From Streptomyces sp. HUAS CB01 (GTDB taxonomy: Bacteria; Actinomycetota; Actinomycetes; Streptomycetales; Streptomycetaceae): DNA of 64,000 nucleotides. A model generated the notes under the pieces. That model saw only the letters and a list, made by a program, of their open reading frames with translations, made no database searches and had not been told where the DNA came from. The stretch is taken from contig NZ_CP129137.1 of NCBI RefSeq assembly GCF_030406905.1, positions 1,172,001-1,236,000 of the forward strand, given 5' to 3'. Made by a program: the position numbers and the translations under genes. This document shows positions 58,298 to 64,000 of this stretch, one piece after another (within the stretch, counting starts at the first letter, position 1; each line of letters starts with the position of its first letter).

Positions 58298-58391
58298 CCT
58301 TAAAGGACGTCGGATTTGCGCCGTCCACGGTACCAGGGCCCGCGGGAGGCTCCCGACCACCCCCTCGGGAGGAGCGTACGGACCATTCGGC

Positions 58392-58421
58392 TTGACGTGG
58401 CCAAGTAACGCTGCGTAACCT
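58392..58421 (+). promoter_or_regulatory. bldD promoter with BldD box
   Basis: -35 TTGACG (58392-58397), 18-bp spacer, -10 TAACCT (58416-58421). GTAACGCTGCGTAAC (58405-58419) lies between and over the -10 and matches the BldD palindromic consensus GTNACNCWGNGTNAC at every fixed position. BldD is known to repress its own promoter. Confidence 0.85.
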
Positions 58422-58481
58422 TCACAGTGAGTGACCAGCCGCGCGGCCGAGCCGCACGTGATACAGCGTCCGGGGAGCTAT

Positions 58482-58982
58482 ATGTCCAGCGAATACGCAA
58501 AACAGCTCGGGGCCAAGCTCCGCGCCATCCGTACCCAGCAGGGGCTCTCGCTCCACGGGGTGGAGGAGAAGTCCCAGGGCCGCTGGAAGGCCGTCGTCGT
58601 CGGGTCGTACGAGCGCGGGGACCGCGCCGTGACCGTTCAGCGCCTGGCCGAGCTGGCGGACTTCTACGGTGTACCGGTGCAGGAGCTCCTTCCAGGCACC
58701 ACGCCGGGTGGCGCCGCCGAGCCGCCGCCGAAGCTCGTGCTCGACCTCGAGCGTCTTGCCCACGTCCCCGCCGAGAAGGCCGGACCGCTGCAGCGTTACG
58801 CGGCGACCATCCAGAGCCAGCGCGGTGACTACAACGGCAAGGTGCTCTCGATCCGGCAGGACGACCTGCGCACGCTTGCCGTCATCTACGACCAGTCGCC
58901 GTCGGTGCTCACCGAGCAGCTGATCAGCTGGGGCGTGCTGGACGCCGACGCGCGTCGCGCGGTCGCCCACGAAGAGGGCTGA
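58482..58982 (+). CDS. bldD: Developmental master regulator BldD
   Basis: A 166-residue regulator that holds Streptomyces in vegetative growth. Residues ~5-72 are a helix-turn-helix DNA-binding domain (SSEYAKQLGAKLRAIRTQQG; ERGDRAVTVQRLAELADFYG). After a Pro-rich linker, residues ~85-166 bind tetrameric c-di-GMP; the signature RGD-x8-RQDD is complete (R114-G-D116, R125-Q-D-D128), with numbering identical to S. coelicolor. The ATG at 58482 follows GGGGAG. It is divergent from pyrR. Confidence 0.98.
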   Translation: MSSEYAKQLGAKLRAIRTQQGLSLHGVEEKSQGRWKAVVVGSYERGDRAVTVQRLAELADFYGVPVQELLPGTTPGGAAEPPPKLVLDLERLAHVPAEKAGPLQRYAATIQSQRGDYNGKVLSIRQDDLRTLAVIYDQSPSVLTEQLISWGVLDADARRAVAHEEG

Positions 58983-59003
58983 CGCCACAACAGCAGAAAC
59001 GTT

Positions 59004-59046
59004 GCCGCCGGGCCGTGGGAGGGGCTGCCTCCCACGGCCCGGCGGC
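59004..59046 (+). terminator. 19-bp hairpin terminator after bldD
   Basis: Perfect 19-bp stem (left arm begins GCCGCCGGGCCGTGGG, right arm is its complement) with a GGCTG loop, 21 bp past the bldD stop. Part of a 336-bp convergent gap containing three strong inverted repeats and no gene. Confidence 0.85.
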
Positions 59047-59154
59047 GTTCTGCGGGGACCCGGGTCGCCGGGCGGTCCGCCGGCGCCTCTCCCGGGAAGC
59101 ACCCGTGGAACGGGCTGCGGCTTCGCCGGGGGCGTGCGTGCCGTTCGCCCACGC

Positions 59155-59178
59155 CCCGGCCCGCCGCGGCGGGCCGGG
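59155..59178. repeat. 24-bp perfect GC palindrome between bldD and nusB
   Basis: CCCGGCCCGCCG followed directly by its reverse complement CGGCGGGCCGGG. It lies between the two terminators of the convergent gap and may add to transcription insulation. Confidence 0.7.
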
Positions 59179-59257
59179 CGGCGCGGTGAGCGCCTCCGGC
59201 GACGGTCATGGGCGGCACGTCCCGGCACGCCCGGCCCGCGGGCTCCTCCGGCTACGC

Positions 59258-59292
59258 CGAAGGCCCGCAGCACACCGTGCTGCGGGCCTTCG
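59258..59292 (-). terminator. 16-bp hairpin terminator after nusB
   Basis: Perfect 16-bp stem CGAAGGCCCGCAGCAC / GTGCTGCGGGCCTTCG with an ACC loop, 27 bp past the nusB stop. Ends the pepP-efp-nusB unit. Confidence 0.85.
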
Positions 59293-59318
59293 TGGCTCCG
59301 CCTGGCCCCAGCCGTGGC

Positions 59319-59747
59319 CTACGCGTCGCGGAGGGTCGGCTTCAGGTCCTTGAAACGCCCCAGCAGGCCGTTCACGAAGGACGGCGAGTCGTCGGTCGAG
59401 AACTCCTTGGCGAGCTGTACCGCCTCGTCGATCACCACGGCGTCCGGGGTGCCGTCCACCCACACCAGCTCGTACGCACCGAGGCGCAGGATGTTGCGGT
59501 CCACGACGGGCATCCGGTCGAGCGTCCAGCCGACCGCGTGCGTGGCGATCAGCTCGTCGATCCGGTCCGCGTGCTCCGCGTACCCCTCGACCAGCTCCAT
59601 CGTGTACTCGCCGACCGGCGGCTGGCGGTCGTCGGACCGCGAGTGCCGGATCCAGTCCGCGAGGACCTCCTGCACGGAGGCACCGCGCTGGTCGGCCTCG
59701 AAGAGGATCTGGAAAGCGCGCTTGCGGGCCTTGTTGCGGGCAGCCAC
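59319..59747 (-). CDS. nusB: Transcription antitermination factor NusB
   Basis: A 142-residue all-helical RNA-binding protein. The N-terminus MAARNKARKRAFQILFEADQ, and later LRLGAYELVWVDGTPDAVVI with EAVQLAKEFSTDDSPSFVNG, are diagnostic. NusB with NusE binds boxA in rRNA leaders. It starts two bases after the efp stop. Confidence 0.97.
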   Translation of the reverse strand: MAARNKARKRAFQILFEADQRGASVQEVLADWIRHSRSDDRQPPVGEYTMELVEGYAEHADRIDELIATHAVGWTLDRMPVVDRNILRLGAYELVWVDGTPDAVVIDEAVQLAKEFSTDDSPSFVNGLLGRFKDLKPTLRDA

Positions 59748-59749
59748 GG

Positions 59750-60316
59750 TTAGCTGTTCACCCGGCCGAGGTAGTCGCCGGAACGGGTGTCGACCTTGAT
59801 CTTCTCACCGGTGGTGATGAAGAGCGGGACCTGGATGGTGTAGCCGGTCTCCAGGGTGGCGGGCTTGGTGCCGCCCGTGGAGCGGTCGCCCTGGACGCCC
59901 GGCTCGGTCTCCTGGATGACGAGCTCGACGGCGGCCGGCAGCTCGACGTAGAGCACCTCGCCCTCGTGCGTCGCGACGGTGGCGGTGAAGCCCTCGATGA
60001 GGAAGTTGGCGGCGTCGCCGACGGCGTTGCGGGCGACGTGCAGCTGGTCGTACGTCTGCATGTCCATGAACACGAAGTACTCGCCGTCCATGTACGAGAA
60101 CTGCATGTCGCGGCGGTCGACGGTGGCCGTCTCGACCTTCACGCCGGCGTTGAAGGTCTTGTCGACGATCTTGCCGGAGAGCACGTTCTTGAGCTTGGTG
60201 CGCACGAAGGCCGGGCCCTTGCCGGGCTTGACGTGCTGGAACTCGACGACGGACCAGAGCTGGTCGTTGTCGAGCTTGAGCACCATGCCGTTCTTGAGGT
60301 CGTTCGTGGTGGCCAC
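59750..60316 (-). CDS. efp: Translation elongation factor P, PGKGP type
   Basis: A 188-residue three-domain tRNA-shaped factor that relieves ribosome stalling at consecutive prolines. The tip loop in domain I reads [14 protein letters not shown], i.e. P31-G-K33-G-P35. This PGKGP loop defines the actinobacterial group shown to work with an unmodified lysine, so no EpmA/EarP-type modification gene is expected. It lies between pepP and nusB on one transcript. Confidence 0.97.
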   Translation of the reverse strand: MATTNDLKNGMVLKLDNDQLWSVVEFQHVKPGKGPAFVRTKLKNVLSGKIVDKTFNAGVKVETATVDRRDMQFSYMDGEYFVFMDMQTYDQLHVARNAVGDAANFLIEGFTATVATHEGEVLYVELPAAVELVIQETEPGVQGDRSTGGTKPATLETGYTIQVPLFITTGEKIKVDTRSGDYLGRVNS

Positions 60317-60387
60317 GGTTGCGGAATCTCCTGGACTGACGCTGGTGGACGACCGGGGAGAAGCGAAGGTGCACGCTGCCAGCGAAG

Positions 60388-61503
60388 CTAGAGCGCGAGC
60401 AGCTCCTTGGTCGTGATGGTGAGTAGCTCGGGTCCGCCGTCCGCCTCCTGGCGCACGACGAGCGTGTCATCGATCCGGACTCCGCCCCGGCCCGGGAGGT
60501 GGACCCCCGGTTCGACGGTGACCGGCACACAAGCGTCCAGTTTACCCATGGCCGCAGGTGCCAGCTGCGGGTCCTCGTCGATTTCCAGTCCCACACCGTG
60601 GCCGGTGAGGGGCGCGAGACCCTCGCCGTACCCCGCCGAGTCGAGGAGGTGACGGGCCGCGCGGTCCACGTCCCGGTACCCGGCGCCGGGCACCAGCGCC
60701 TCGCGACCGGCCCTCTGAGCGGCGAAGACGACGTCGTACAGGTCGATCTGCCAGTCCGCGGGAGTGGTGCCGATGACGAACGTGCGGCCGATCTCGCAGC
60801 GGTAGCCGCGATAGTTGGCGCCGAGGCAGACGGAGAGGAAATCGCCCTCCTCGACGCGCCGGTCCGAGGGCCGGTGGCGGCGGCGTCCGGCGTTCGGCCC
60901 CGTGGCGACCGACGTGGGGAAGGCCGGACCGTCGGCGCCGTGGTCGACGAGCCGGCGTTCGAGCTCGAGGGCGAGATGGCGCTCGGTGCGGCCGACGAGG
61001 ATGGACTCCAGCAGTTCGCCGAGGGCCTGGTCGGTGATCTCGGCGGCGATCCGCAGACAGGCGATCTCGTCCTCGTCCTTCACCATCCGCTGCTGCTCGA
61101 CGGCGCCGTCCAGGTCGGTCAGCCGCAGGCCCGGCGCCACGGTGCCGAGGGCACGGTGGCGGGCGACGGTGAGGTGGTTCTCCTCGACGGCGAGCGCCTC
61201 GGCCCCGGACGCCGCGGCGTTCTCCGCGGCGGCCACGGCGGGGTCGTGTCCGTGCGCCGGGAGGACGGTCAGCCGGAGCTGCTCGTCCAGACGCCCGTCG
61301 ACGGGGTCGCCGGTGGGCGCGGTGGGGCACAGCAGTTCGTCGGCCGACTCCCCCGCGGGGCCCAGGAGCAGTACGGCGCCGGGCGGGGCGCCGCCTGCGA
61401 GGTAACGGACGTTGGCGGGCCGGGAGATCAGCGCCGCGGCGCTCCCGGCCGCGACACACCGGTCGCGCAGCCGGCTGCGGCGGACAGCGAACACCTCGGA
61501 CAT
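60388..61503 (-). CDS. pepP: M24 (aminopeptidase P-like) family protein with altered metal ligands
   Basis: A 371-residue protein with the two-domain layout of proline peptidases: creatinase N-like (~1-135) and pita-bread M24 (~140-371). The family has five metal ligands (Asp, Asp, His, Glu, Glu). Aligned by eye they are C226 ([10 protein letters not shown]), E237 (YRCEIGRTF), H302 (LTGHGVGLE), E331 (VTVEPGVH) and D345 (GGVRIDDT), so three of five are replaced. The conserved HE after GHG is also DE. It may be a peptidase with changed metal use or an inactive binding protein. It lies 71 bp before efp, where active Xaa-Pro peptidases are usual. Confidence 0.85.
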   Translation of the reverse strand: MSEVFAVRRSRLRDRCVAAGSAAALISRPANVRYLAGGAPPGAVLLLGPAGESADELLCPTAPTGDPVDGRLDEQLRLTVLPAHGHDPAVAAAENAAASGAEALAVEENHLTVARHRALGTVAPGLRLTDLDGAVEQQRMVKDEDEIACLRIAAEITDQALGELLESILVGRTERHLALELERRLVDHGADGPAFPTSVATGPNAGRRRHRPSDRRVEEGDFLSVCLGANYRGYRCEIGRTFVIGTTPADWQIDLYDVVFAAQRAGREALVPGAGYRDVDRAARHLLDSAGYGEGLAPLTGHGVGLEIDEDPQLAPAAMGKLDACVPVTVEPGVHLPGRGGVRIDDTLVVRQEADGGPELLTITTKELLAL

Positions 61504-61891
61504 GTGACGAGCCTAAGAGCGCGGAGCGGATCCGGCTGGTTGAAAGCGTCCGTGCGGGGCTCGGCGGGGTCGCGCCAGGCATGCGGGGCCGGTGACGGGT
61601 ACGCGTCGATGCGGCCGGTGCGCTTGTCGGAGCGCGGCCATGCGCTGCGGCGTGCGCGTCGCGCTTCGGCCCGGGACCGTGGCGCCGTGACTCGGCGTCG
61701 TACCACAGCGCGGGACGCGGGTGCCGGCGTGCCACCGACCCCCGTGCGGGGCGGGCGCTCCGTACGGGCGGCGGCGCGCTCGTCGAGGACGAGCACCCGT
61801 GGGTCGGACGACGCGGGTGGTGGAGCGGTCCGCTCGCCGGCCGACGGAGCGGCCCGCGTGCGGCCGCGGTCAGGGACGCCGCGGCGCGCGC
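61504..61891. other. Gene-free gap between the P-loop gene and pepP
   Basis: 388 bp with no supported gene. A hairpin GCTCGTC-GAG-GACGAGC at 61778-61794 lies ~100 bp past the stop of the P-loop gene and may be its terminator. The rest is GC-rich with no strong promoter visible to me. Confidence 0.5.
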
Positions 61892-62764
61892 CTACCAGGC
61901 GGGCGGGCTCTTCAGCGCGCGGGCCAGCACGTCGTCCAGGATGCGCGCGGTGGTCTCGACGTCGCACTGGGAGTTGTCGATGATCGGCAGGCCCGAGCCG
62001 TACCAGCCGGCCATGCGGCCGTGGATGCCGGCGACCTCCTCGTCCGAGAGGCGGCGGTTGCCGCTGCGCTCGGCGTTGCGCTCCAGGACGATCTCCAGGC
62101 CGGGCAGCAGCACCACGGGCAGCAGCCCGGGTCCGACATGGCGCTTCCATCCGCCGAGCCCGACGACGGGGCGGTCGGGGAAGACGGCGTCGTCGAGGAT
62201 GCAGGAGATGCCGTTGGCCAGGAAGTTGCGGGCGGCGAAGCCGCAGGTGCGGCGGGCCAGGCGGTACTGGGCCTCGGACTGGTCGTTCCAGCCGGTCTGG
62301 GGGTCGGCGAAGCCGGAGCAGACCCATTCGCGGACGTCGTCGAGGCTGATGTGCGCGGTGGGGACGCGGCGGTGCTGCGCCCAGTGCCGCGCGACGGTCG
62401 TCTTGCCCGCGCCCGCGGGGCCGATGAGCAGGACCGCGAGCGTGGCGGTGCCGGTGCCGCAGTCGGCGGGCGGTGAGGGTATCGGAACCGGTCCGCCCGG
62501 TGGGAGGGAGACGTGTCCCGTGGTCTCCGGGGAGGGCGGCACCGGCGCCTGCTGCGCCGCCGGGCCGCTCCAGCCCTGGGCGGGCGGCATCCGCGGCGGG
62601 GGGCTCTGCGGTGGCGGGGGGCCGGGGTGCTGGGCCTGGTGCTCCCATCCGGCCGCCGGGGCGTGCCCGGGCACGGGTCCCGGGACGTGTCCCGGCCCGT
62701 GGGGAGGCAGCGGAGCTCCCACTGCGTGCTGCATCCGGTGCCACTCCGTCTCGTACGACTTCAC
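61892..62764 (-). CDS. P-loop kinase-like ATPase with Pro-rich N-terminus
   Basis: A 290-residue protein. Residues ~15-105 are Pro/Gly/His-rich low complexity. Residues ~107-290 are a small P-loop kinase fold (AAA_33-like): Walker A LLIGPAGAGKTTVARHW, a DxD-type substrate site in ISLDDVREWVCSG, and a lid with ERNAERSGNRRLSDEE. It resembles zeta-toxin/gluconate-kinase/polynucleotide-kinase-like proteins; the substrate is unknown. The GTG at 62764 has no ribosome site; an in-frame ATG at 62734 (MQHAVGAPL) has GGAG at nine bases and is a good alternative start. Confidence 0.8.
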   Translation of the reverse strand: MKSYETEWHRMQHAVGAPLPPHGPGHVPGPVPGHAPAAGWEHQAQHPGPPPPQSPPPRMPPAQGWSGPAAQQAPVPPSPETTGHVSLPPGGPVPIPSPPADCGTGTATLAVLLIGPAGAGKTTVARHWAQHRRVPTAHISLDDVREWVCSGFADPQTGWNDQSEAQYRLARRTCGFAARNFLANGISCILDDAVFPDRPVVGLGGWKRHVGPGLLPVVLLPGLEIVLERNAERSGNRRLSDEEVAGIHGRMAGWYGSGLPIIDNSQCDVETTARILDDVLARALKSPPAW

Positions 62765-62867
62765 GCTGGTCGGACGGGAGTTGGCCCGTCCGTACGGAAC
62801 GGTACCCTCCCCGGTCGCTCCTGTGGGAACGGCCGGGGCCGGTACGAAGTGCCCGTGACGGACGGGT

Positions 62868-64000
<1,133 letters not shown>

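Noticed and set aside
55319..58303. A 994-codon open frame on the plus strand opposite pyrC, pyrB and pyrR
   Set aside because: Same kind of shadow frame; its opposite strand carries three intact pyrimidine genes.

Overview
This 64-kb window is ordinary chromosomal DNA from a Streptomyces-type actinomycete. The evidence is a very high GC content with G/C-rich third codon positions, frequent GTG starts, strong AGGAGG-type ribosome sites, and marker genes such as bldD (with the complete c-di-GMP signature), the actinobacterial IHF-like gene, a conservon-type signalling cluster, secreted chitinase and cellulases with Streptomyces-style promoters, and a helicase-defective PriA. The gene order agrees with my memory of the riboflavin-to-bldD/aro region of other streptomycetes. 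I see no insertion sequence, prophage, CRISPR array, rRNA or convincing tRNA.

Layout. 0-2.3 kb: two tandem CNNM/CBS membrane proteins. 2.3-8.5 kb: a minus-strand run ribD-ribE-ribM-ribBA-ribH-hisE-hisG-PH protein, led by an FMN riboswitch. 8.6-17.5 kb: chitin-induced chitinase, divergent ROK regulator/MFS pair with a palindromic operator, uracil-type permease, GH6 cellulase, DUF5995 protein. 17.6-22.8 kb: an apparent lysine-use locus (DavB-like monooxygenase, DavA-like amidase, Lrp/AsnC regulator, cationic amino-acid permease). 22.8-26.7 kb: a conservon (sensor kinase, roadblock protein, DUF742) with no GTPase next to it. 26.9-37.8 kb: SGNH hydrolase, guaB1, barnase/barstar pair, glutamine-synthetase-like plus amidohydrolase pair (a split FluG arrangement), SorC regulator, rpe, GH5 cellulase with a three-repeat tail.

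37.9-47.8 kb: translation and core metabolism (rsmB, fmt, priA, metK, coaBC, rpoZ, gmk, sIHF). 48.2-58.3 kb: the complete UMP pathway in one direction, pyrR-pyrB-pyrC-(PH-like membrane protein)-carA-carB-pyrD-pyrF, with a likely PyrR-binding hairpin over the pyrR ribosome site. 58.4-64 kb: bldD with its own operator, then pepP-efp-nusB, a P-loop kinase-like gene, aroQ and the 3' part of aroB.

The points most worth a second look are: the lysine locus with a repeated TTGCG-type element in both of its promoter regions; a PepP-family protein with three altered metal ligands encoded next to an EF-P of the PGKGP type; the D-less conservon with a ~385-residue tail; the three-module cysteine domain on the GH5 enzyme; the unknown PH-like membrane protein translationally coupled inside the pyr operon; and a 38-bp tandem repeat that starts inside the last codons of the chitinase gene.
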